Shown here piece by piece: positions 1-5,492 of a stretch of DNA of 6,175 nt (positions are counted from its first letter, which is position 1; each line of letters opens with the position of its first letter). Location of the stretch: contig DSBP01000075.1 of the NCBI GenBank assembly GCA_011049465.1, positions 1-6,175 of the forward strand. Reading direction: 5' to 3'. Under the pieces are notes generated by a model. It had not been told where the DNA came from, did not search any database, and saw nothing but the letters and a program-made list of their open reading frames with translations. The DNA comes from a bacterium (GTDB taxonomy: Bacteria; Oederibacteriota; PGYV01; DSBP01). Position numbers and translations under genes: made by a program.

Positions 1-20
1 AACTATACAATATCAAATAT
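1..20. repeat. 20-bp direct repeat, copy 1
   Basis: The first 20 bases of the window are identical to positions 1427-1446, in the same orientation. The two copies bracket the SGNH lipoprotein gene. Copy 2 lies directly beside a REP-like hairpin pair, so a similar structure may lie just left of the window, which I cannot see. The sequence is AT-rich, but a chance 20/20 match over this distance is unlikely. Confidence 0.75.
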
Positions 21-44
21 AATATGCTTTAATCTTTCCCTCCC

Positions 45-293
45 TTACTTATACACCTCTTCCACCGCCCTCTTTGCCCATTCAAGCCTGTATGCAAACA
101 ACCCCTCGGGCCATGACGGGTGGACTCCGTCATCCGATAAGTAACCGGGGTTTTCCATGTAAAACTCCCAAAAATCCGGGCCCTTTATTATTCGCGGATA
201 TTTCTTATAAAGCCTTTCAATCATGGCATTAAGCTTTACCCCGTTTTCCTGTATTGCCGGCTGTGTTGATGACCAGGGTATTTTTCGGCACAA
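45..293 (-). CDS. C-terminal part of SGNH/GDSL hydrolase (frameshifted off)
   Basis: This frame encodes the end of the SGNH hydrolase that begins at 1203. It carries block V of the family, Asp-Gly-Val-His-Pro, whose Asp and His complete the catalytic triad (residues 358 and 361 of the reconstructed 385-aa protein). Removing one base from the A/T run at 281-285 joins Val-Pro-Lys of the upstream frame directly to Ile-Pro-Trp-Ser-Ser of this one, so this is not an independent gene. The in-frame TTG at 291-293 has no ribosome-binding site, and separate translation is unlikely. The helix-rich end (Ala-Lys-Arg-Ala-Val-Glu-Glu-Val-Tyr-Lys, then stop) is typical of a complete SGNH C-terminus. Confidence 0.8.
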   Translation of the reverse strand: MCRKIPWSSTQPAIQENGVKLNAMIERLYKKYPRIIKGPDFWEFYMENPGYLSDDGVHPSWPEGLFAYRLEWAKRAVEEVYK

Positions 294-1203
294 GAGGAAC
301 CTTTCCCGCTTTTAAAACAGCCTTTACCATTATTTCATGGTTGTAATAAAAATCCTCAGGAGCCATGCCGCTCCACGCGTCATTTGTCCCGTATCCGAGC
401 GCCACATACCTGCCAGGGAATATTTCCAGCCACTTTTCAATATTCTTCGCGCCGTCAGCGCTTGTCATATACCCTGTGCCGCCGTTTTCCTGCAGCGGGA
501 AATAACCGGGCTTTTTGCCGTTTATAAGCATGCTGAAACTTCCCTCTCCCAGGGAACATTTAAACGGCCGGTGGTGCATGGACATCTGAGTTATTGAATC
601 CCCGTAAAATATCCAGTTGTCATTTCCTCCTGTCGAGGCGTCATAGACATCCATTTTAAACGAGACGTTCATATTGTCTTTTGAGCCGTCAGAAGCAGTA
701 CAATTAATCCTTATGCTGTTGTACCCCTTAAGGTTCAGCAGATGCTGCCTTGAATGAAATGTATTGCCTTCTACAGACACGAGCTTAACCCATCCTTCCT
801 CAGGCAGGTCCTGCCCTCCGGCCTCATTTGCCTCTATTGTATAGTCCCTTATATTATTGTATCCGGGGCTCTCCTGAGCGGTAATCAGCGTGTGGTCATA
901 AGGCGATGTGTCGTCGTTATACCAGACAACAATTATTTTTTCACGCTTTTTTTCCTCTACTGCCGATAAATCATAAGCCAGCCACACGCTTGCTCCTTTT
1001 TGCGGAATTGAACAGCTTCTCCAGTATTCCGAATAATCAGCGCTGTTTGCCGCTGATGGCGGCTTCATTGATTCGCAGTTCTCATTTGTATAGGCAGGCA
1101 AACCCCTGCTTATAAGCTCCATCGGCGCAATACTGCTCGTTCCGCATCCCGCCAGAATGGCAAAAATCACAACAAAAATAACCGATATAATTATCTTTTC
1201 CAT
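229..1203 (-). CDS. SGNH/GDSL-family lipoprotein hydrolase, N-terminal part (frameshifted)
   Basis: This is probably a secreted, lipid-anchored esterase acting on an acylated carbohydrate or similar ester; the substrate is not evident. The start at 1203 is chosen because AAGGAGG lies just upstream. An earlier ATG at 1233 would put ten extra residues before the signal peptide. Residues 1-20 are a lipoprotein signal with lipobox Leu-Ala-Gly-Cys (Cys20). Residues about 30-195 are beta-rich and look like an N-terminal sandwich or carbohydrate-binding-like domain, as in many carbohydrate esterases. The SGNH domain starts at Gly-Asp-Ser-Ile-Thr (nucleophile Ser203), with a Gly-rich block II near 241 and Gly-Thr-Asn-Asp of block III at 272-275. 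The frame runs off after Val-Pro-Lys307 into 17 unrelated residues, so as read it lacks the catalytic Asp-His pair found at 45-293. It is either a pseudogene, a phase-OFF gene or a sequence error. Confidence 0.85.
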   Translation of the reverse strand: MEKIIISVIFVVIFAILAGCGTSSIAPMELISRGLPAYTNENCESMKPPSAANSADYSEYWRSCSIPQKGASVWLAYDLSAVEEKKREKIIVVWYNDDTSPYDHTLITAQESPGYNNIRDYTIEANEAGGQDLPEEGWVKLVSVEGNTFHSRQHLLNLKGYNSIRINCTASDGSKDNMNVSFKMDVYDASTGGNDNWIFYGDSITQMSMHHRPFKCSLGEGSFSMLINGKKPGYFPLQENGGTGYMTSADGAKNIEKWLEIFPGRYVALGYGTNDAWSGMAPEDFYYNHEIMVKAVLKAGKVPLVPKNTLVINTAGNTGKRGKA

Positions 1204-1231
1204 TTTTCCTCCTTGGTATAACGTAAGTAAC

Positions 1232-1259
1232 ATTGTATCACATATCCGCTTTCACGCAA
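1232..1259 (-). promoter_or_regulatory. Promoter of the SGNH lipoprotein gene
   Basis: On the minus strand TTGCGT (1254-1259) and TACAAT (1232-1237) are separated by 16 bases, and TG lies one base before the -10, giving an extended -10 element. Predicted transcription starts near 1225, about 22 bases before the ATG at 1203, with the strong Shine-Dalgarno between them. The placement fits a sigma70-type promoter; this is from inspection only. Confidence 0.5.
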
Positions 1260-1316
1260 GACAGGTATGAAGAACCATTTCCATTAAACGCATGATTTAG
1301 TTTTCAGTTTCTTCCC

Positions 1317-1352
1317 GTCTTTGCAGCCGTCTTTGCAGCCGCCTTTGTAGCC
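1317..1352 (+). repeat. Three 12-bp tandem units ahead of a REP-like hairpin
   Basis: Two identical units (GTCTTTGCAGCC, 1317-1328 and 1329-1340) are followed by a variant (GCCTTTGTAGCC, 1341-1352) whose GTAGCC runs straight into the hairpin stem at 1352. The units look like repeated copies of the hairpin's own leader. Confidence 0.7.
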
Positions 1353-1419
1353 GCGAACTTTAGTTCGCGCGTATTTCAAATTCCACTTTCAAATACCGCG
1401 GACTAAAGTCCGCGCCTAC
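1348..1419. repeat. Inverted pair of REP-like palindromes (BIME-like)
   Basis: Two hairpins face each other: CGCGAAC-TTTA-GTTCGCG (1352-1369) and CGCGGAC-TAAA-GTCCGCG (1397-1414). Both have 7-bp stems and 4-base loops. Read outward to inward, each is headed by GTAG plus one base, and the inner flanks also mirror each other (GTATTT against AAATAC), so the whole 72 bp is an imperfect inverted repeat. A GTAG head before a short palindrome is the known layout of REP elements mobilised by REP-associated tyrosine transposases (RAYTs). No transposase gene lies in the window, so the element would be non-autonomous. Compensated stem changes (A/T against G/C at the fifth and sixth stem positions) suggest that the fold is maintained. 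Confidence 0.7.
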
Positions 1420-1426
1420 ATTCCAT

Positions 1427-1446
1427 AACTATACAATATCAAATAT
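1427..1446. repeat. 20-bp direct repeat, copy 2
   Basis: This is the second copy of the sequence at 1-20. It begins eight bases after the REP-like pair ends, so it may be part of a larger repeated intergenic module. Confidence 0.75.
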
Positions 1447-1466
1447 ACAATTCTTAACAGGCTCGC

Positions 1467-1484
1467 CGCCGATGTAAATCGGCG
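1467..1484. repeat. Third REP-like hairpin
   Basis: CGCCGAT-GTAA-ATCGGCG forms a perfect 7-bp stem with a 4-base loop, the same geometry as the two hairpins at 1352-1414 but with a different stem sequence and no GTAG head. Its 3' side is followed by AAATTT rather than a T-run, so I do not read it as a terminator. A GTAG at 1519-1522 begins a weaker, more decayed REP-like stretch reaching about 1543. Confidence 0.5.
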
Positions 1485-1609
1485 AAATTTCTCCGCTGCC
1501 AGCCCCATCCCACCTCAGGTAGGGCGGAGCGCTGTAAAAGCCGCAATTCCCTGCTGTAACCGGGGGTTTCAGAAAATAAAATTTTAAACTGTTTTTTGCC
1601 CTTTTTTAC

Positions 1610-1618
1610 TGCTAAAAT
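1610..1618 (+). promoter_or_regulatory. Possible extended -10 promoter of glpK
   Basis: TGC-TAAAAT forms an extended -10 element 31 bases before the glpK start. No good -35 sits at the usual distance (about 1590-1595, TGTTTT), so the assignment is tentative. Nothing else between the repeat cluster and the ribosome-binding site looks like a better promoter. Confidence 0.3.
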
Positions 1619-1649
1619 AAGATTACACTGATATTTCAGGAGGCGTGAT

Positions 1650-3167
1650 ATGGCTGAGAAAAAATATGTGGCAGCTGTTGACCAGGGCACCACTTCCACC
1701 CGTTTTCTTATATTTGACCGCAAGGGAAATATTACGGCAGCTCATCAGAAGGAGCATAAGCAGATTTACCCTAAAGCCGGGTGGGTTGAGCACGACGCAT
1801 CCGAAATATGGGACAATACCGCCGAATGCATTAAAACAGCGCTTGCGGAATCAAAAATTAATCCCGCTGAAATAGCCGCCATAGGCATAACAAACCAGCG
1901 CGAGACAACCGTTGTCTGGGACAAAAAGACCGGAAAGCCGCTTCATAACGCCCTTGTATGGCAGGACATGCGGACAGCAGATATCTGCGCTGAGCTTTCA
2001 AAAGAGGCCGGCCAGTACAGGTTTCAGGAAAAGACAGGCCTTCCGCTTGCCACCTACTTCTCAGGCCCGAAACTCAAGTGGATGCTTGACAACATTTCAG
2101 GATTCAGGAAATCCGCTGAAGACGGCAGGGCCTTATTCGGGACAATTGACACATGGATAATATGGAACTTGACCGGAGGGATAAATAACGGAAAACACAT
2201 AACAGACCCGACAAACGCGTCACGGACAATGCTTATGAACCTGAAAACATTAAAATGGGATGATGATATGCTTAAGGTGTTTGGCATCCCCGGAAAAATA
2301 CTTCCCGAAATACGCCCCTCAAGCGACCCTGAAGGTTACGGAACCACGCCCGAAGACGGCCCGCTCAGCGCCGCAGTTCCTGTCATGGCCGCGCTGGGAG
2401 ACCAGCACGCCGCGCTATTCGGCCAGGCATGCTTTAACAAAGGCGACGCCAAGAACACATACGGAACAGGATGCTTTCTTCTGCTTAATACAGGCAATGA
2501 GCCTGTCTTTTCCAAAAACGGCCTTGTCACAACAGTAGGCTATAAAACCGGGGACGCACCCGCTGTTTACGCGCTGGAGGGGTCAATAGCGATTGCGGGC
2601 TCGCTCGTGCAGTGGGTGCGCGACAAGCTCGGCCTGATTAAATCCGCGCCTGAGATAAATGAGCATGCGGCAAGGTGCGAAGACAACAGCGGCGTATATT
2701 TTGTCCCCGCTTTTTCAGGGCTCTTTGCCCCCTACTGGCGCTCTGACGCGAGAGGGATAATAACGGGCCTGACGCACTATGCGGGAAAAGAGCAAATATG
2801 CAGGGCAGCGCTGGAAGCAACAGCCTACCAGGCCAGGGATGTATTTGACGCCATGGAAAAGGATTCGGGAATCAAGCTCTCCTCGCTCAAGGTTGACGGC
2901 GGCATGACAGCCAGCGGATTGCTGATGCAGTTCCAGGCTGACATACTGGGCATCCCCGTCTGTCTCCCAAAGGTGGCTGAGACAACAGCCCTCGGCGCGG
3001 CCTATGCCGCCGGCCTCGCAGCGGGCTTTTGGAAGTCAACTGACGAACTTAAAGAAAACTGGTCAGCCGCGAAAAAATGGGAGCCGAAGATGAGCCCCGA
3101 AATGAGGGATAAGTATTACGCACAGTGGAAAGAAGCTGTCCAACGCTCCCTCGGCCGGCCGGAATAA
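1650..3167 (+). CDS. glpK: Glycerol kinase
   Basis: Cytoplasmic ATP:glycerol 3-phosphotransferase of the FGGY carbohydrate kinase family; it phosphorylates entering glycerol to sn-glycerol-3-phosphate. The 505-aa length is normal for the family and the ORF is intact. The N-terminal phosphate-binding loop reads Asp-Gln-Gly-Thr-Thr-Ser (11-16). Glycerol-contacting residues of known kinases are present as Arg84-Glu85 (in Asn-Gln-Arg-Glu-Thr), Trp104, Tyr136 and the catalytic Asp251 (Gly-Asp-Gln). The first FGGY signature lies at about 136-148. ATP-site elements are Thr-Tyr-Gly-Thr-Gly (270-274) and Asp-Gly-Gly-Met-Thr (416-420). AGGAGG at 1638-1643, six bases before ATG, fixes the start. No glpF transporter gene is adjacent. 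The FAD enzyme at 5602, on the same strand, is the likely next pathway step. The hicB-like gene converges on its 3' end with 37 bp between the stop codons and no clear terminator. Confidence 0.97.
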   Translation: MAEKKYVAAVDQGTTSTRFLIFDRKGNITAAHQKEHKQIYPKAGWVEHDASEIWDNTAECIKTALAESKINPAEIAAIGITNQRETTVVWDKKTGKPLHNALVWQDMRTADICAELSKEAGQYRFQEKTGLPLATYFSGPKLKWMLDNISGFRKSAEDGRALFGTIDTWIIWNLTGGINNGKHITDPTNASRTMLMNLKTLKWDDDMLKVFGIPGKILPEIRPSSDPEGYGTTPEDGPLSAAVPVMAALGDQHAALFGQACFNKGDAKNTYGTGCFLLLNTGNEPVFSKNGLVTTVGYKTGDAPAVYALEGSIAIAGSLVQWVRDKLGLIKSAPEINEHAARCEDNSGVYFVPAFSGLFAPYWRSDARGIITGLTHYAGKEQICRAALEATAYQARDVFDAMEKDSGIKLSSLKVDGGMTASGLLMQFQADILGIPVCLPKVAETTALGAAYAAGLAAGFWKSTDELKENWSAAKKWEPKMSPEMRDKYYAQWKEAVQRSLGRPE

Positions 3168-3204
3168 CCGTGAAAAGACGGCACTGAAAGCCTTTTGATT
3201 TGTC

Positions 3205-3369
3205 TTATTTTAATTTTTCCAGGTCTTCCTTATACAGTTCAACTGCCTCCTTAAGGTTTTTCTCGGCTTCCTCTATGGTCTTTCCCTGGCTCACCACATC
3301 AAGTTCCAGGCAATGAGCTACATACCACTTTTCTTCCTTGATAATAACCGCGTTTAATCTTTTATTCAT
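3205..3369 (-). CDS. HicB-like antitoxin family protein (orphan)
   Basis: This 54-aa ORF starts MNKRLNAVIIKEEKWYVAHC and continues with the pattern Glu-Leu-Asp-Val-Val-Ser-Gln-Gly-Lys-Thr, then a helix rich in Glu and Lys with Glu-Ala repeats. That is the typical HicB/UPF0150 partial RNase-H-like fold: beta strands with Tyr-Val-Ala, a Ser-Gln-Gly-x-Thr turn, then Glu-Glu-Ala-x-x-Asn-Leu-x-Glu-Ala. In type II toxin-antitoxin systems such proteins neutralise the HicA mRNA interferase. No HicA, recognisable by a Gly-Ser-His motif, is encoded on either side: downstream is the end of glpK and upstream is non-coding. The protein also lacks a DNA-binding C-terminal domain, so it is a short stand-alone form. 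A weak Shine-Dalgarno (AAGGCGG) and a near-consensus promoter precede it, which supports a real gene. Its role is unknown; many stand-alone HicB-like proteins exist. Confidence 0.85.
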   Translation of the reverse strand: MNKRLNAVIIKEEKWYVAHCLELDVVSQGKTIEEAEKNLKEAVELYKEDLEKLK

Positions 3370-3417
3370 GGTTGCCGCCTTATATTTTTGTCGTTGTACT
3401 TAACATTCAGTATATGA

Positions 3418-3446
3418 ATTATATCAAATATTTCCGGCATTCTCAA
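3418..3446 (-). promoter_or_regulatory. Near-consensus promoter for the hicB-like gene
   Basis: On the minus strand TTGAGA (3441-3446) is followed after exactly 17 bases by a perfect TATAAT (3418-3423). Transcription would begin near 3411, leaving a leader of about 42 bases before the ATG at 3369. Confidence 0.7.
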
Positions 3447-3535
3447 TATTTTTTGCCGTTAATTATGCCACGTTCAAACCCCGCCTTTGCAAAGAAAACT
3501 GATAGTATTCGTAAAATACATGTTATTCAGGAGTT

Positions 3536-3557
3536 AAAAAAACACCCTGCGCGTTTT
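3536..3557 (-). terminator. Weak candidate terminator after the NHL lipoprotein gene
   Basis: On the minus strand AAAACGC, a five-base loop and GTGTTTT (one G-T pair) form a 7-bp stem that runs into a total of seven T. It lies about 30 bases beyond the stop of the NHL gene, the right place for the end of that operon. The stem is AT-rich and weak, so the call is tentative. The rest of 3370-3588 shows only the hicB-like promoter and AT-rich sequence. Confidence 0.3.
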
Positions 3558-3588
3558 CAGAAGAAGCTCCGGTATCTACAATCCTGTT

Positions 3589-4326
3589 TTACGGCGCAAA
3601 TTTATAGATTGTATGCGTGCGGAAAATATTGTTTCCCGCAAGATAAATATATCCCGCGCTGTCAATAGCCATGGCTCCTCTGCCAAACAACAAGGCATCA
3701 AGTGAAAACGGCTGAAAAACCTGAATCCTCTTTATATACACCCCTTCTGCCGTAAACTTGTTTATTCTTCCGGCTTGCGCGTCATAAACATAAACATTTC
3801 CGGCAGAATCTGTTTTTATCTGCGATATGTCATGAAACTCGCCTTCATTTATCCCGAGCTTGCCCCAGACATCAATAAAAACAAATCCCGGAGAGAATTT
3901 TGCGATTTTTTGATTATTATAGTCTCCTATAATATGCCAATTTCCGTCATTGTCCGGGCTCATAGAAACGTTATAAGAATCAAACTCCGGATTCGGGGGT
4001 ATAATATATTTTTCCTCAAAGTATCCGAATAAATCAAACCTTTGAATCCTGAAACCTCCATCCGAGCTCCATGTTCTGTCCGCTACATATATTTCTCCCT
4101 CATTAAAAACAATCTCTCTCGGACTGCAGAATAAACCGTCTGTTTCACACATATTATCATAACTGCCCCATGTTGCAATAAAATCTCCGTTCGGCGAGAA
4201 CCTTTGTACCCGGCATATATATGTGTCATATCCGCTGTCTTCAATACTGTAAATATTATTATCCGTGTCTATTGTTATGCCCTGCAGCCCGCTGAACCGG
4301 CCTAAATCTGTCCCTATGCCCCCCAC
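3589..4326 (-). CDS. C-terminal part of NHL-repeat lipoprotein (blades 2-6)
   Basis: This frame continues the beta-propeller begun at 4643. It contains about five NHL-type repeats, each of about 40 residues with the pattern of a hydrophobic strand, Asp-x-x-Gly-Asn-Ile/Val-Tyr, then an Arg/Lys-Ile/Val-x-Lys/Arg-Phe strand and a closing Trp-Gly or equivalent (for example Ala-Thr-Trp-Gly, Asp-Val-Trp-Gly). With the repeat upstream of the break this makes six, the usual number for an NHL propeller, and the protein ends cleanly on Tyr-Lys-Phe-Ala-Pro. The apparent start is a GTG at 4324-4326 inside the G-run with no ribosome-binding site, so independent initiation is unlikely. NHL propellers usually mediate protein, RNA or ligand binding; no enzymatic residues can be assigned. 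Confidence 0.8.
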   Translation of the reverse strand: MGGIGTDLGRFSGLQGITIDTDNNIYSIEDSGYDTYICRVQRFSPNGDFIATWGSYDNMCETDGLFCSPREIVFNEGEIYVADRTWSSDGGFRIQRFDLFGYFEEKYIIPPNPEFDSYNVSMSPDNDGNWHIIGDYNNQKIAKFSPGFVFIDVWGKLGINEGEFHDISQIKTDSAGNVYVYDAQAGRINKFTAEGVYIKRIQVFQPFSLDALLFGRGAMAIDSAGYIYLAGNNIFRTHTIYKFAP

Positions 4327-4643
4327 TCTGTCAAAAACACGCCTGATGAATTAAACTTAACAATTTTTGACTTGCCGCTGTCCGCGACATAAACATTTCC
4401 GTTGTTGCCGACTTCAATATCAATAGGTCTCAATAACTTCCCCGGATCCTCGCCAAATTCCCCGAAAATCAGGACAGGCGTATCAAGCGGCACTCCTCCC
4501 TCAACAGTTGAAACAGGAGTAGGGGTAATAGTCGGCGTAGATATTTCATCTCCTGCCGTAACCGCCTTTGTCGGAACGCTGAGCTGTCTGCATCCCGCAA
4601 AAACCATCAAAACCGCGAAAACAGCAATTAGTATTCTCTTCAT
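4314..4643 (-). CDS. NHL-repeat lipoprotein, N-terminal part (frameshifted)
   Basis: Residues 1-18 are a lipoprotein signal peptide ending in the lipobox Val-Phe-Ala-Gly-Cys (Cys18). A Thr/Pro-rich spacer follows (about 36-46, Thr-Pro-Thr-Ile-Thr-Pro-Thr-Pro), typical of a tether between the membrane anchor and a folded domain. The first NHL repeat covers about 69-107 (Asn-Gly-Asn-Val-Tyr-Val-Ala-Asp ... Ile-Val-Lys-Phe ... Thr-Glu-Trp-Gly). The frame then stops one residue later at a TAG. Adding one G to the run of six at 4319-4324 continues it as Trp-Gly-Gly-Ile-Gly-Thr-Asp into the downstream frame, giving a 351-aa protein. The ATG is one base after the stop of the TPR gene, so the two are translationally coupled; the Shine-Dalgarno (GGGGG) is weak and lies within the upstream coding sequence. 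Confidence 0.85.
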   Translation of the reverse strand: MKRILIAVFAVLMVFAGCRQLSVPTKAVTAGDEISTPTITPTPVSTVEGGVPLDTPVLIFGEFGEDPGKLLRPIDIEVGNNGNVYVADSGKSKIVKFNSSGVFLTEWGA

Positions 4644-4644
4644 T

Positions 4645-5223
4645 TTAAAACCCCCATTCCGCTTTTAATCCCGCGTATTCCCGTGCAGGATTAATCTCCG
4701 GCCTTAAAGCGGTTGATGTCCCGGAATTAAGAATAAACATATCCGCCAGCGTGTATAAAACAGCCGCGCCTGCCGCACCTGCCGCGAATGCCATAAACAT
4801 GCCCTTCTGTTCCACCTGAACCTTTTCATATTCAAGTATCCTGTAATTTGAGGCGGTTGAATTGTCAATTTCCGCGAACAGCGCCTCATAAGCATTCGCG
4901 CTCGCCGAATAATCAAAATATGATACAACCGCAAGCCCGCATAAAACAACATCAAGTATTATTAAGGCAGGCCCGCTGCTTTTTCCCGACGCGGCTCTTT
5001 CAACCCTCTTTTTTTCCGCAATCTCGCCCTTTACCTTCTCAATTAAGGAAAATAACCTGTCATTTGGCTGCTTTGCTGCGGCGGATTCATAATGTTTTAA
5101 AGCCCGCTCCAAATCCCCTTTTCTATACGCCTCGTTCCCTGCCCCTATATCGCTTCTATAATCCGCGAAAATAAACGGGCATAAAACCAATAAAACAAGA
5201 ATTGCAATCACAGATTTTTTCAT
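4645..5223 (-). CDS. Exported TPR protein with two membrane segments
   Basis: The function is not recognised. The 192-aa protein has a signal peptide (1-20, probable cut after Phe-Ala). Cys15 is not in a proper lipobox because Leu precedes it. Residues about 21-58 form one clear TPR-like helix pair (Asn-Glu-Ala-Tyr-Arg-Lys-Gly-Asp-Leu-Glu-Arg-Ala-Leu-Lys-His-Tyr-Glu). A charged helix follows (about 59-78), then hydrophobic segments at about 84-103 and 142-165 separated by a polar loop rich in Tyr, Ala and Ser. The short C-terminus ends in Trp-Gly-Phe; a terminal aromatic residue is reminiscent of envelope proteins but is weak evidence. The start at 5223 is preceded by AAGGAGGG six bases upstream. 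It is the first gene of an operon with the NHL lipoprotein, one base apart, suggesting that both work together at the cell envelope, perhaps as a small scaffold or assembly pair. Confidence 0.75.
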   Translation of the reverse strand: MKKSVIAILVLLVLCPFIFADYRSDIGAGNEAYRKGDLERALKHYESAAAKQPNDRLFSLIEKVKGEIAEKKRVERAASGKSSGPALIILDVVLCGLAVVSYFDYSASANAYEALFAEIDNSTASNYRILEYEKVQVEQKGMFMAFAAGAAGAAVLYTLADMFILNSGTSTALRPEINPAREYAGLKAEWGF

Positions 5224-5256
5224 AAAATACCCTCCTTCATCTTATTATATAACTGA

Positions 5257-5285
5257 ATTATACATCCTTAAAACCGCTTCGTCAA
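5257..5285 (-). promoter_or_regulatory. Strong promoter of the TPR-NHL operon
   Basis: On the minus strand TTGACG (5280-5285), a 17-base spacer and a perfect TATAAT (5257-5262) make a near-consensus sigma70-type promoter. The start would fall near 5250, leaving a leader of about 27 bases that holds the Shine-Dalgarno. It should drive both genes down to about 3589. Confidence 0.8.
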
Positions 5286-5309
5286 CTTGTGTTTTTTGAA
5301 TTGTAATGT

Positions 5310-5426
5310 TTATCCTCTGCCCGGTTCCGGGCCGTTTTTAAGCGGCCGTGGCCGCGAAAAACGCTTCCCGTAAACCAATAACGGTAAAAGGCCGGGATGT
5401 ATCCTGAATTTGCAGCAGCACTCCAT
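5310..5426 (-). CDS. Possible 38-aa small protein, unrecognised
   Basis: An ATG at 5426 preceded by AAGGGA (six-base spacer) opens a 38-codon frame beginning Met-Glu-Cys-Cys-Cys-Lys-Phe-Arg and ending in a Pro/Arg/Gly-rich tail. The product would be basic, with three consecutive cysteines. Its second half coincides with two GC-rich hairpins, so the composition may reflect structured non-coding DNA rather than protein selection. I do not recognise it, and no good -10 could be assigned upstream. The same frame stays open upstream to 5516, but without a ribosome-binding site there. Confidence 0.2.
   Translation of the reverse strand: MECCCKFRIHPGLLPLLVYGKRFSRPRPLKNGPEPGRG
5319..5339 (+). terminator. 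GC-rich hairpin with T-run (terminator-like)
   Basis: GCCCGG-TT-CCGGGC (5319-5332) is followed by CG and five T, the form of a Rho-independent terminator for the plus strand. No plus-strand gene ends nearby; the closest is glpK, over 2 kb upstream. If functional it would stop antisense or read-through transcription before the dehydrogenase. Confidence 0.45.
5333..5363. repeat. Second GC-rich inverted repeat
   Basis: A core GCGGCC-GT-GGCCGC (5342-5355) is flanked by matching arms CGTTTTT (5333-5339) and AAAAACG (5357-5363), giving an imperfect 31-bp palindrome. It shares its left arm with the T-run of the hairpin before it, so the two structures are mutually exclusive in RNA. Confidence 0.55.
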
Positions 5427-5492
5427 AATTATTCCCTTAATTTTCAATATGTCCCGCACAAAATTCCCCATATTATGCAGCCAAAAAACAGT

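Noticed and set aside
1454..1723. Minus-strand open frame of 89 codons across the glpK start
   Set aside because: It lies antisense to the glpK ribosome-binding site and first codons and includes the REP-like hairpin; no signs of a real protein.
3168..3204. Terminator between the convergent glpK and hicB-like genes
   Set aside because: AAAAG/CTTTT arms exist but the stem needs a three-base bulge and is not followed by a clean T-run, so I did not call it.
3421..3431. Third copy of the 20-bp repeat
   Set aside because: Only 11 AT-rich bases match and they overlap the hicB-like -10 region; explained by composition.
3372..3668. Open frame of 98 codons on the plus strand
   Set aside because: It has no Shine-Dalgarno, overlaps the end of the NHL gene and runs opposite through the hicB-like promoter; the translation resembles no family I know.
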